DNA of 36,628 nt from a virus. The notes beneath the pieces were generated by a model. It was given only the letters and a program-made list of their open reading frames with translations. It searched no databases and was not told the origin of the DNA. Positions 7,128 through 14,839 of this stretch are shown in pieces. Location of the stretch: positions 1 through 36,628 of the IMG/VR virus record IMGVR_UViG_3300043419_000944. One strand, given 5' to 3'. The stretch's first letter is position 1. Every line of letters begins with the position of its first letter. The position numbers and the translations under genes were made by a program.

Positions 7128-7368
7128 TTGTTTTCTTTTTAAAACTTTTCTTCAATGTGTAAATTATCTCATCAACCTCATTGACCGCCATCCCAAGACC
7201 AAGTGAAACTTCACTTGATAGTTGAAAATTTTCGTTATCTCCAAGTTTAAGATATCTTAAAGATTCTTTACGAAAACCTGAAGCTTGTCTTTTAAGGTCT
7301 TCTTTTTTGTTTCTTAACTCTGCATATACTTTGTTAAGAGTTCTTTGGTCGTAAGTAAGTGCTTTCAT
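7102..7368 (-). CDS. helical hypothetical phage protein
   Basis: 88 residues, almost entirely charged and helix-forming (LRNKKEDLKRQASGFRKES; YTLKKSFKKKTNAAKRIKK at the end), suggesting a coiled-coil or helical-hairpin protein with a strongly basic C-terminus. No signal or membrane segment and no known motif. It lies between the cytosine methyltransferase upstream and the 53-residue gene with which it overlaps by 26 bases. Nucleic-acid binding would fit the basic tail but is a guess. Confidence 0.7.
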   Translation of the reverse strand: MKALTYDQRTLNKVYAELRNKKEDLKRQASGFRKESLRYLKLGDNENFQLSSEVSLGLGMAVNEVDEIIYTLKKSFKKKTNAAKRIKK

Positions 7369-7385
7369 AATAAAAATATATTAAA

Positions 7386-8339
7386 TTATTTTGAAGATTC
7401 CAAATAATTGTGAATAAAATTTATTCTTTGACCAATCCAATACATAACATTAACTGTCATTGAATTACCCACAGCACCTTTTACATTAGAATAACTTGGT
7501 TTTTTCCCGTTGATTTCAAAATCTAAATAACCATCGGGAAACCCTTGTAATCTTTCTAGTTCTCTTTCAGTAAATGTTCTGATACCATTATCATCTACCC
7601 AATAGTTTGAGGTAGATACTTTACCAAACCCATCAACCAATGTTCTTGCGTAGGATTTGGTTACCGTACCAGCGAGTTTAATTTGTCCGAGAATATTTTT
7701 GGTGTACTCATCCCTCTTGAGTTTATTCTTTTCTTCAACGCTTTCAAAACATCCTTCTTCAAATAATACTGAGAATGGGACTCTCCAGTCTTTTCCACGA
7801 TATCCGACAATATAGATTCTTTTGCGTCGTTGGGGAACTCCGAAGTATTGCGAGTCGAAAACCCTATAAGCGATTGAATAGTTTTCCCCTTGGACAACCC
7901 CTTGTTTTTCGATGTCTTCTGGTCTGAAGTCAACTCCTGTAAAAGAGGAGATGATTTCACATAAGGCTTTTTTGTGTTGACTTTTAAAAACGCCTTCGAC
8001 ATTTTCCCAAATGAACCACTTAGGTCGTTTTTCTTTAAGAATTTGTCCATAGCTAAGGGCGATTTGACCACGGATATCATCCATTCCTTTGTTGAGTCCT
8101 GCATCGGAAAAAGATTGACAAGGCGTTCCTCCGACCAATAAGTCGAATTTTGTTTTTTTGTACGTTTCATTCGTGTTGAGTTTAGTAATGTCAGTAAATA
8201 AAGGTGTGTTTGGGTAGTGATGTGATAGAACTTGTTGTGGGAACTTTGCAAAGTCACATACACCTTTACATTCCCAACCAAGTGGTGACCAAGCAACAGT
8301 TGCCGCTTCGATTCCACTACAGACAGATAGGTATTTCAT
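7386..8339 (-). CDS. dcm: DNA (cytosine-5) methyltransferase
   Basis: 317 residues with all key C5-methyltransferase motifs in canonical order. Motif I is LSVCSGIEAATVAW (4-17), motif IV GGTPCQSFSDAG with catalytic C74, motif VI WENVEG (111-116), and motif VIII QRRKRIYIVG. Motif IX is the RTFTERELERLQGFP segment and motif X AVGNSMTVNV. The target-recognition region between VIII and IX is short, so a short recognition site is likely but cannot be read. It transfers a methyl group from AdoMet to cytosine C5. No cognate restriction enzyme is recognised next door, so it is probably a solitary methylase protecting phage DNA or altering expression. A TAGATTTG box lies 20 bases before the ATG. Confidence 0.95.
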   Translation of the reverse strand: MKYLSVCSGIEAATVAWSPLGWECKGVCDFAKFPQQVLSHHYPNTPLFTDITKLNTNETYKKTKFDLLVGGTPCQSFSDAGLNKGMDDIRGQIALSYGQILKEKRPKWFIWENVEGVFKSQHKKALCEIISSFTGVDFRPEDIEKQGVVQGENYSIAYRVFDSQYFGVPQRRKRIYIVGYRGKDWRVPFSVLFEEGCFESVEEKNKLKRDEYTKNILGQIKLAGTVTKSYARTLVDGFGKVSTSNYWVDDNGIRTFTERELERLQGFPDGYLDFEINGKKPSYSNVKGAVGNSMTVNVMYWIGQRINFIHNYLESSK

Positions 8340-8359
8340 TGTGTTATAGTTTAGTTAAA

Positions 8360-8367
8360 CAAATCTA
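8360..8367 (-). promoter_or_regulatory. TAGATTTG -7 box upstream of cytosine methyltransferase
   Basis: The minus strand reads TAGATTTG, matching TAnnTTTG, with a 20-base spacer to the methyltransferase ATG at 8339. No TTG was found at the expected distance; the upstream sequence is T-rich. The remaining gap to 8435 holds only AT-rich sequence without a clear hairpin. Confidence 0.4.
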
Positions 8368-8435
8368 ACAATAAAAAAATAAAATTGAAAATTTTTTTGA
8401 AATCTTTTTTAATATATCATATAACCAACTATAAA

Positions 8436-9833
8436 TCAATTAGTTATGATTTCGTATTTCTCTTTTTTCCACACCAAATATGGATATTCTTTCAAACGTT
8501 CACATAAAATTCCCATTGCATCATCGAATATTTCTTTGTTGACCGGTGTATTTGCTTTTCCATATGCTTGTACGAATGAACCTCTTCGATATTGTAAATT
8601 AATTCTTTTTCTACCATATGATAATGCAACGTAAATGTATAATGCTCCGTGAAAAAATTGTTTGGACATACAGTTCTTCATCAATGTTCCTTCGAGAATA
8701 AAATCATCTTCAGATAAAATTACTTTTGGTATGTAAACATTATCACCAAGAACAATCGGTTCTTCAATTGCGTTAACAACATCATCTGGTATATTATATT
8801 TTAATTTATATCCAAGAGACAAATGTTTTTTAAGTAAGGACCATTCACTTATTAAGTAATCAATATCATCAGGTTTCTTCAACCTGATTTTTAATTCATA
8901 TCCTCTTTCCTCTAAGTAATGTCTGAGGGTAAACAAATCGTAAATAACGTTGAAGGGACTTTCTAATCTATCATCATCTGACATCCATTTCTCAAGAACC
9001 TTTGTTACTGATTCCTTTTCCGCATCATTCTTACATACGAATGTTTTTCTTGGTGTATTTTGAACATTACATACTGACCACCAATCAAATCGTTTGATGT
9101 ATTCAATATAGTTGTCACCAAACAATTTACAAAGAAAACTTAGACATTTGATATTAACTTTACCATATTTGTTTGAGGATAACGCTCCCACCAAGTACTT
9201 TGATTTAATGCCGTATGAATCTAATACTGATGGTAAAAACTTGTTGTCGTTTAATTTAAGATATTTCTTTTTTGGGTACTCATCCATAATGTTTAGATAA
9301 ACATTATCGTGAAATTTAATTCCCTTTTTGTGTAAATGAAAATCAACAATCAAATCAAATAAAGGATTGATTTTGGTTTTCTCATCGTAAGTTTTGTTCT
9401 TAATGAATTCATCATCTACATTTAATAGTAATTCATTTTTAATATGAGTAAAGATGGTCTCAGTAATTCTTTTGTACTTGACTCCCCAATAGTTTAATCT
9501 TTTCTCACCATAGTAAAATCCCCTATCAACTAAATCACACAACTTATCGAAGTTGTTCTTTTTTACTGTTAAAACTGATTTAACAGCCTCACCATTCTTT
9601 ATGCGGTCATTTTGTAATCTATAAGTTACCTGTATATCACCTGTTACCTTATTGATTATTAATTCGTGACAAAACCTTAATTTATTACCATCACCGAGTC
9701 TGGTGTAGTTAATGTAGAAGTCCGCGTAGTAAACTAATGTGGTATCATCAGAACCGAGTCTTAATTCACAAGTTGAACTTGATTGTTTATTTCTCTCTAC
9801 CTTTTCTTGAAAATAATGTTCGTGTGTTATCAT
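8436..9833 (-). CDS. PcfJ-like protein, divergent paralogue
   Basis: 465 residues. The C-terminal part carries a degenerate PcfJ-type segment: LEGTLMKNCMS (380-390, C388) followed by YIYVALSYGRKRINLQYR and VQAYGKANTP, matching the family's sequence of an EG-x-x-M-x-x-C site, strand pairs and a Gln/Asn-rich turn. The middle segment NDNKFLPSVLDSYGIKSK (195-212) aligns with NDNKLVAAILDRLGIKSK (303-320) of the protein upstream at 9872-11758, so these two are tandem paralogues. The usual HHCV has become KNCM, implying loss or change of the conserved His. The PcfJ name comes from a conjugative plasmid; the biochemical function is unknown. Confidence 0.8.
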   Translation of the reverse strand: MITHEHYFQEKVERNKQSSSTCELRLGSDDTTLVYYADFYINYTRLGDGNKLRFCHELIINKVTGDIQVTYRLQNDRIKNGEAVKSVLTVKKNNFDKLCDLVDRGFYYGEKRLNYWGVKYKRITETIFTHIKNELLLNVDDEFIKNKTYDEKTKINPLFDLIVDFHLHKKGIKFHDNVYLNIMDEYPKKKYLKLNDNKFLPSVLDSYGIKSKYLVGALSSNKYGKVNIKCLSFLCKLFGDNYIEYIKRFDWWSVCNVQNTPRKTFVCKNDAEKESVTKVLEKWMSDDDRLESPFNVIYDLFTLRHYLEERGYELKIRLKKPDDIDYLISEWSLLKKHLSLGYKLKYNIPDDVVNAIEEPIVLGDNVYIPKVILSEDDFILEGTLMKNCMSKQFFHGALYIYVALSYGRKRINLQYRRGSFVQAYGKANTPVNKEIFDDAMGILCERLKEYPYLVWKKEKYEIITN

Positions 9834-9848
9834 CTACATAAAATGTAG
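9834..9848. repeat. inverted repeat abutting a start codon
   Basis: CTACAT (9834-9839) and ATGTAG (9843-9848) form a perfect 6-bp palindrome with a three-base loop, immediately upstream of the ATG of the divergent PcfJ-like gene. In the transcript it would form a small hairpin just before the start. It could be an operator or a weak translational block, or chance in AT-rich sequence. Confidence 0.3.
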
Positions 9849-9871
9849 AGAATAACATTTACATTGTGTAG

Positions 9872-11758
9872 TTAAAATAATCCTAACACATCATCAGTAG
9901 GAAGTGTTGTCTTTGTAACATCTATACCATTGATAGTTAATGGGATAACTCTTTTTTCTATTGACTTGATTGAATACTTATATTTTGAAATTCTTCTTTT
10001 TAGTGCGTCCAAGGCGTCCTCAAAGTGTTCTGGTGGTACTTGATTACAGAAATATCTTGATTGTGTACAAGTCTTATCTCTAACATCGAACTCATTAGTG
10101 ACTCTTTCACTACCTACTGTACTGTCGGCTCTTAATGATACAATTATAGATAATTCTTTATTGGAGTATGATGCGACACAATGATGCATATGTGAACCCT
10201 CCTCAGAATATTCCATTTCCTGTTTCAATAGCACAGGATAGTACATTCTATATTTTTCCATACTTGGATAGATACCATCTAATTCCCAAACTTTAATTGG
10301 TTCTTTTATCATTGAAATTAGTTTCTCATCAAAGACATATTCAATTACACTACCCTTTTTTATCAATCTGTCAAGACGTGATAATTCTAAGTGTTCATTA
10401 TGAAACTCTTTCCAATTCTTAGCTCTCAACATCATATCAGGATAATAATCCCTCAACTTTTTAATCATTAAAAAATGGTCATCAATCTGATTTAACTGAC
10501 TGTTTAAAACGGTATCCATTCGATGATTGTTTTCATTTACCGTCGCATACTCATTAAATAATTTAATTAGATTATATTTCTCGGTATCATTTAAATAAAA
10601 CGTGTTATCGTATGTGACCTTTTCTTTGTAGAAATTATTAGTGTAAGGTGAAATAGTCTTATCTGACATATTTTTACAAAAAATATCAATATTAATATTT
10701 GATAGGTACTTAAACATCTCCTCACCAAAATATCTTTTTAATCTGAATAGACTTGTAATATCAATATCGGGATTTTTATGTAGAAGTTTAATTGTTTGTT
10801 TAGATTTAATTCCTAATCTATCTAATATTGCGGCAACTAATTTATTATCGTTCTTTTTAAGAAAGGGTTTTGTTGGGTAACAAAACGTAATTAAATTTCT
10901 GTAATTATCGGGTGTTTTAATACCTTTAATCATCACGAACAAGTCGATTAAATTGTTATATATCCATTGGTTAGAATCCCTTTTCACACCATAATTTGGT
11001 TCTGTCGTTTTATGGTTTTGGAAGGTATTGAAGAAATGGTATAATGTTTCAAAGAAAACCTTATCACTAAATTCTTCAGATAGTTCTTTTTGTATCTTTA
11101 TTGAACTTTTAAAATCGTTATTAGTAATAAACTTATCTACTCTAGCACCAAAATGAGTTAATAAAGAATCTAATGACATCCACAAATTACCAAAAGTATT
11201 CTTTCTGGCTTTCATTACGTTTGAATTGTACGCCTTATCAAATGTTGTGATATCACCTGTCTTTAAGTTTAAACAAATTCCATTGATGGTCGTTGCTTTT
11301 TTAAAGTACTTACAATTTACAAATCGCTTCTTTGTTTGAGCATACATTTTAATTGTTAATTTATCCCCGTTCTGAACTATTGACCTTTCGTAATAATATG
11401 TTTCAATAGAACTGAACGCTCTACCAAAGTGTTGTTTTATTTGTCTATCATTTTTTGTATAATATGCACCGTTTTTTTTGAAGTACCCATTTAATTGTAC
11501 ATTAATACCGGTAGATTCAGGAGAATAAAAAAACTTAGTGTTCTTTTTTCTCATTTCCGACTTATTCTCTAATTCAATTGTATGAGTACTATATGAACGT
11601 ACGAATATATTATTCATAGATTCACTGTCGAAATCCCAATTATCTACTTTGAAAGTATTAAATGCGTTGTTTTTCGGTTTTTCAGAAAGCTTACAATAAT
11701 CCCTGTATGGGTGAATTTCAGTGAAAGAGTATCTTTGAGCGAGAATTTCTTTTTTCAT
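9872..11758 (-). CDS. PcfJ-like protein
   Basis: 628 residues. The C-terminal third holds the family signature EEGSHMHHCVASYS (519-532), then paired strands and a cysteine-containing turn (TCTQSRYFCNQVPP, 563-576), followed by a terminal helix. The N-terminal 400 residues are mostly novel, except the NDNKLVAAILDRLGIKSK segment shared with the neighbour 8436-9833. H525/H526 and C527 could be a metal or catalytic site, but the family's activity is not established. A TATATTTG box (11782-11789) lies 23 bases before the ATG; the downstream paralogue follows after 38 bases and is probably in the same transcript. Confidence 0.85.
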   Translation of the reverse strand: MKKEILAQRYSFTEIHPYRDYCKLSEKPKNNAFNTFKVDNWDFDSESMNNIFVRSYSTHTIELENKSEMRKKNTKFFYSPESTGINVQLNGYFKKNGAYYTKNDRQIKQHFGRAFSSIETYYYERSIVQNGDKLTIKMYAQTKKRFVNCKYFKKATTINGICLNLKTGDITTFDKAYNSNVMKARKNTFGNLWMSLDSLLTHFGARVDKFITNNDFKSSIKIQKELSEEFSDKVFFETLYHFFNTFQNHKTTEPNYGVKRDSNQWIYNNLIDLFVMIKGIKTPDNYRNLITFCYPTKPFLKKNDNKLVAAILDRLGIKSKQTIKLLHKNPDIDITSLFRLKRYFGEEMFKYLSNINIDIFCKNMSDKTISPYTNNFYKEKVTYDNTFYLNDTEKYNLIKLFNEYATVNENNHRMDTVLNSQLNQIDDHFLMIKKLRDYYPDMMLRAKNWKEFHNEHLELSRLDRLIKKGSVIEYVFDEKLISMIKEPIKVWELDGIYPSMEKYRMYYPVLLKQEMEYSEEGSHMHHCVASYSNKELSIIVSLRADSTVGSERVTNEFDVRDKTCTQSRYFCNQVPPEHFEDALDALKRRISKYKYSIKSIEKRVIPLTINGIDVTKTTLPTDDVLGLF

Positions 11759-11781
11759 ATAAGTGTATAATTAGTAGAATT

Positions 11782-11789
11782 CAAATATA
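11782..11789 (-). promoter_or_regulatory. TATATTTG -7 box in divergent gap
   Basis: TATATTTG on the minus strand, 23 bases before the ATG of the PcfJ-like gene. It lies in the 77-base divergent gap 11759-11835, whose other side must hold the promoter of the rightward 42-residue basic protein. On that side I see only AT-rich sequence (a CTTTTATATAT run just before the ATG) and no consensus. Confidence 0.45.
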
Positions 11790-11835
11790 GGAAAAAAACT
11801 GGAATATCACTATTTATTTAAAAACTTTTATATAT

Positions 11836-11964
11836 ATGGCAAAGTCTAAGGGAAGTTCTACATCAATGAAGGTATCATTTGGTAAGAAAAGTACAGGTAA
11901 AGCTCGTAAATCTTATGGTCCAAAAGACCAAAAACCAAAAAGATACAAAGGTCAAGGACGTTAA
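11836..11964 (+). CDS. 42-residue highly basic protein
   Basis: A plus-strand frame of 42 codons, alone among leftward genes: starts MAKSKGSSTSMKVSFGKKST and ends KRYKGQGR. Fourteen of 42 residues are Lys or Arg and only one is acidic, with many Gly and Ser, so it should be disordered and bind nucleic acid or acidic surfaces. It begins 11 bases after an A-rich stretch and its stop overlaps the stop of 11961-12212 by four bases (convergent). The composition recalls ribosomal-protein tails and phage DNA-condensing peptides. The protein-like sequence and clean start support a real gene; function unknown. Confidence 0.7.
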   Translation: MAKSKGSSTSMKVSFGKKSTGKARKSYGPKDQKPKRYKGQGR

Positions 11965-12212
11965 TCTTCTTCGTTTATCGGATATATGTGAATCGGTGTG
12001 TACTCCCCAACATACGCATTTAGTATGTTGAATTCAACCCATTCGTAAGCATCTTCGTACGTAAACTCATTTATCCTTTGAGTTTCGGATATCAGTTTAT
12101 TAATATCATAGACTGCCCTACCTTCCTGTGTAAAACCGATAATGGCCAAGTCTAACTCGTCCCATAGAATTGCGTCAGGATTAATTTCCGATATTTTTTC
12201 TCTTGTTATCAT
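11961..12212 (-). CDS. conserved hypothetical phage protein
   Basis: 83 residues, acidic. The pattern DAILWDELDLAIIGF, then RAVYDINKLI, then YEDAYEWVEFNIL and NAYVGEYTPI is that of a small protein I have seen repeatedly in tailed-phage genomes; no activity is established for it. It starts inside the ATGA overlap with the NlpC/P60 gene (12209-12212), so it is translationally coupled to a cell-wall peptidase, and it ends convergently with the 42-residue gene. No membrane or signal segment. Confidence 0.8.
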   Translation of the reverse strand: MITREKISEINPDAILWDELDLAIIGFTQEGRAVYDINKLISETQRINEFTYEDAYEWVEFNILNAYVGEYTPIHIYPINEED

Positions 12213-12751
12213 AGTCTTCCAGCTCCTTTATATGATTTTTTATATTTTGGTTCACTTAAACTACTAATCTTAACACCTTCAGCTTTATTTGCTGCGTGGA
12301 CAAATTTATCATTACCAATGTAAATTCCACAATGCCAACCACTTGGGCTAATTCGAGTATTAAAGAATACGATATCACCAATGATTAAATTAGTCTTGGT
12401 TATTCTATTAGTTTGTGACCATTGTTTATATGCAACATCTTTTAATTCTAATCCGTAAACATCACGGTATAATCTTTTAGTGAATTGGGAACAGTCAATC
12501 CCACTTTTTGTTCGACCACCTAGTCTATACTTAACACCTAACCAATCTCTAATGAAGGCGTCTAATTTTGCACTATCAGTTAAAGTTATTATTTCAGTTT
12601 TACCTTTAACCATAACATAAACATAATCACCATCAACCAGTGACTTTTGATAATTTACATAATCAGAAAATTGATTCTGACTAAACGCCGATATTGTTAA
12701 TAGGGTTAAAACAATTATTAACCATATTATTTCTTTAAATTTTTTATTCAT
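12209..12751 (-). CDS. secreted NlpC/P60 family endopeptidase
   Basis: 180 residues. An N-terminal Sec signal peptide (basic MNKKFKE, hydrophobic WLIIVLTLLTIS, likely cleavage in AFSQ near 22-25) precedes an NlpC/P60 domain at about 62-180. The catalytic triad is C87 in GIDCSQF, H140 in WHCGIYIG and H152 in FVHAA; the H140-to-H152 spacing is the same as in E. coli Spr. Such enzymes cut the gamma-D-Glu-diaminopimelate bond of peptidoglycan stems. Export to the periplasm suggests a lysis role or cell-wall change during infection. The gene lies four bases after thyA and is coupled to 11961-12212. A host origin is possible because the signal peptide looks bacteroidotal. Confidence 0.9.
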   Translation of the reverse strand: MNKKFKEIIWLIIVLTLLTISAFSQNQFSDYVNYQKSLVDGDYVYVMVKGKTEIITLTDSAKLDAFIRDWLGVKYRLGGRTKSGIDCSQFTKRLYRDVYGLELKDVAYKQWSQTNRITKTNLIIGDIVFFNTRISPSGWHCGIYIGNDKFVHAANKAEGVKISSLSEPKYKKSYKGAGRL

Positions 12752-12754
12752 ATT

Positions 12755-13849
12755 TTAATTACTTATTGGTGCTTTAATTGTTGAGTGTGATTGGTAATTC
12801 TCTAATATCACATCCCGACCCCCAAATGAAAATATACCATCTCTAACGTGTACCGTCGGTAAATCAAATGGTTCTCTCTTTATTTGTTCTTTTGCTTGTT
12901 CTATGTGGTTCTTATATAAATGCACATCTCCCAAATTCCCTATTAATTCATCGGGTACCATATTCATTTCATCCGCAATCATCATAAGTAATAAACCATA
13001 TGATGCTATATTGAATGGTAGTCCTAAAAATGTGTCCACTGAACGTTGATTCCACATTAATGAAATTGCTCTTTTTGGGATATTGTACGCTTGTAATTCT
13101 TCACTTAACCCTCCACCGAATGGAACTACATCATCAACCATCAATTGAAACCTTTCATCACCAACTTTCTTCTTTAACAAATCCCATCTTTCTTCTCCTG
13201 TTAACTCTCTAGTGTATACTTGAAACCCATAATGACAAGGAGGAAGAATCATATGGTTTAACTCACCAACATTCCAAGCAGATACCATTAATCTTCTACT
13301 ATCAGGATTTGATTTAAGTTCATCGATTAGGTTTTGAATTTGGTCAATCTCTTCACCAACTTTTAACCAACTTCTCCATTGTTTACCATATATTGGGCCT
13401 AACTCACCCCAATGTTCGGCAAACTCATCATTCATTTTTATTTTATCAATAAACTCTTCTTGAGTTAATGGTGTTAATTTATCTGAATCACTAAACCACT
13501 CTTCTATGTGTGGTTGCATTCCCATTATATCACCACACTTATATCCATCAATAACGTCATTAATTTTTTTAGTATAGTTCTTAAATGCGTCACCATTCCA
13601 AATGTTACATCCATTCATTACCAGATACTTGATGTTGGTACTTCCACTTAAGAACCAAATCAACTCAGTCACCATTGTCTTCCAAGCCATCTTCTTGGTT
13701 GTAAGTAATGGAAACCCTTGTGACATTCGATGTCTTATTTGACGACCAAATACTGATATAGTACCAGTACCTGTTCTGTCGGTTTTAACAACACCGTTAT
13801 CTAAAATGTCTTGTAATAATTCTTGATACTTACTATCTAGTGTGTTCAT
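12755..13849 (-). CDS. thyA: thymidylate synthase (ThyA), enlarged
   Basis: 364 residues against about 264 for the common short ThyA. Conserved features: DRTGTGT (24-30, phosphate-binding R25), TKKMAWK, IWFLSG, the catalytic C205 in LPPCHYGFQVY, SRR at 184-186, and GLPFNIASYG (276-285). It converts dUMP to dTMP with methylenetetrahydrofolate. Extra residues fall at about 90-150 and at about 214-260, the usual positions of expansion loops in ThyA, and do not break the core. It lets the phage make dTMP for its own replication. The gene overlaps the membrane coiled-coil gene upstream by 17 bases. Confidence 0.96.
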   Translation of the reverse strand: MNTLDSKYQELLQDILDNGVVKTDRTGTGTISVFGRQIRHRMSQGFPLLTTKKMAWKTMVTELIWFLSGSTNIKYLVMNGCNIWNGDAFKNYTKKINDVIDGYKCGDIMGMQPHIEEWFSDSDKLTPLTQEEFIDKIKMNDEFAEHWGELGPIYGKQWRSWLKVGEEIDQIQNLIDELKSNPDSRRLMVSAWNVGELNHMILPPCHYGFQVYTRELTGEERWDLLKKKVGDERFQLMVDDVVPFGGGLSEELQAYNIPKRAISLMWNQRSVDTFLGLPFNIASYGLLLMMIADEMNMVPDELIGNLGDVHLYKNHIEQAKEQIKREPFDLPTVHVRDGIFSFGGRDVILENYQSHSTIKAPISN

Positions 13850-14198
13850 AAATCTTTAATCTTTTTTCGTTTTCAATTTTATCTTGATTGGTGTATCTTT
13901 CTTTGTGTGATATAATTCTATGAAATTCTTTATATGCCGATGGATGGGTTTCTTTTATCCTATCTAAACCATATTCGTATTCAAAAAGTACGTCTTCATA
14001 TCTCCTCTCTTTTTTATCAAAACCATCCTCTAGTTGTTCTAATTGTCCTTGTAAATTAATTACTTCATTTCGTAATGAATCTTCATTACAAACCGAATCA
14101 GATTTTATAGGTGTATTGTCCGGTTTATTCAGTGTAATAATTAGTAAAGTCATTATTACAACTATTGCAATAGAAAGTCTGATTGCTATATTTTTCAT
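13833..14198 (-). CDS. membrane-anchored coiled-coil protein (paralogue of 1817-2089)
   Basis: 121 residues. Residues 7-24 (RLSIAIVVIMTLLIITLN) form an N-terminal membrane anchor. The rest is a long helical region: NEDSLRNEVINLQGQLEQLE, RRYEDVLFEYEYGL, and SAYKEFHRIISHKE. The DSL, R-Y-E and H-x-E landmarks follow the same order as in 1817-2089, suggesting duplication and divergence. The body should project into the periplasm or cytoplasm as a coiled coil. It shares an ATGA overlap with the SGNH gene upstream and 17 bases with thyA downstream. Function unknown; a spanin-like role would need a partner. Confidence 0.8.
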   Translation of the reverse strand: MKNIAIRLSIAIVVIMTLLIITLNKPDNTPIKSDSVCNEDSLRNEVINLQGQLEQLEDGFDKKERRYEDVLFEYEYGLDRIKETHPSAYKEFHRIISHKERYTNQDKIENEKRLKIYEHTR

Positions 14199-14839
14199 AT
14201 TAATTTATCTTTTAGTAATTCAAAAAATATATTGGTAAGAGTTTTATGTGCATTCTCACCATAGTGATTATCATTAACAATATTATTACTATCCATTTTT
14301 ATTGTCTCGAGTTTTAACAACTTATGTACATTTAAATCAACATTATCATCAAATGGTGTCCAATGAATTATTTTATTTTTCTTCATTGTATGATTAATAA
14401 AATGAATCCAATTATTGACTTCTCTATAATAGATTGGATTGTCTCTATTAACAAAAATTTCCTCAATCGTGTTTCTTGACATATCGGTGTGATGAGTGAT
14501 GTGATAATCCGTTACGGTGCCAGGTACAAATTTCACCCAATCACCATCTTTAGCTGCAAGTCTAAATCTAATCACACTCGACCAACCAATAATTACAATA
14601 TCATTTTCTTTAATTCTATGTACGTTATTACACAAGGTTCCGAAAATAGAATAATTATCATATCCCCCAACTCCTAAGTTCTCACTTTCAATCCCCAATT
14701 TTTCACCTAAAAAATCACAATAAACTTTTGGTAAATAACCTTTATAATCGATGTAACTTTTACACCAATCGACGTTTGGGTTATATCTTTGTGTATAGCT
14801 ATCACCAAAACACCACAACTTATTTTTTGTAGTATGCAT
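14195..14839 (-). CDS. SGNH/GDSL-type hydrolase
   Basis: 214 residues from ATG at 14837-14839; the longer frame would need GTG at 14855-14857. Block I is FGDSYT (Ser of GDS near residue 14), block II GVGGYDN, and block III is probably the GWSS after IVI. The C-terminal DNHYGENAH (H192) supplies the catalytic His. This order fits SGNH esterase/acyltransferase enzymes, but the substrate is not readable. Closest in style to the protein at 35465-36286 (both have GDS-x-T, GVGG[YF][DS]N, WSS). No signal peptide, so it acts in the cytosol. Confidence 0.8.
   Translation of the reverse strand: MHTTKNKLWCFGDSYTQRYNPNVDWCKSYIDYKGYLPKVYCDFLGEKLGIESENLGVGGYDNYSIFGTLCNNVHRIKENDIVIIGWSSVIRFRLAAKDGDWVKFVPGTVTDYHITHHTDMSRNTIEEIFVNRDNPIYYREVNNWIHFINHTMKKNKIIHWTPFDDNVDLNVHKLLKLETIKMDSNNIVNDNHYGENAHKTLTNIFFELLKDKLI

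Noticed and set aside
7661-8317. Long leftward frame within the cytosine methyltransferase gene
   Set aside because: Overlaps in another frame a protein with every C5-methyltransferase motif; the alternative translation is low-complexity Lys/Ser-rich and has no recognisable blocks.
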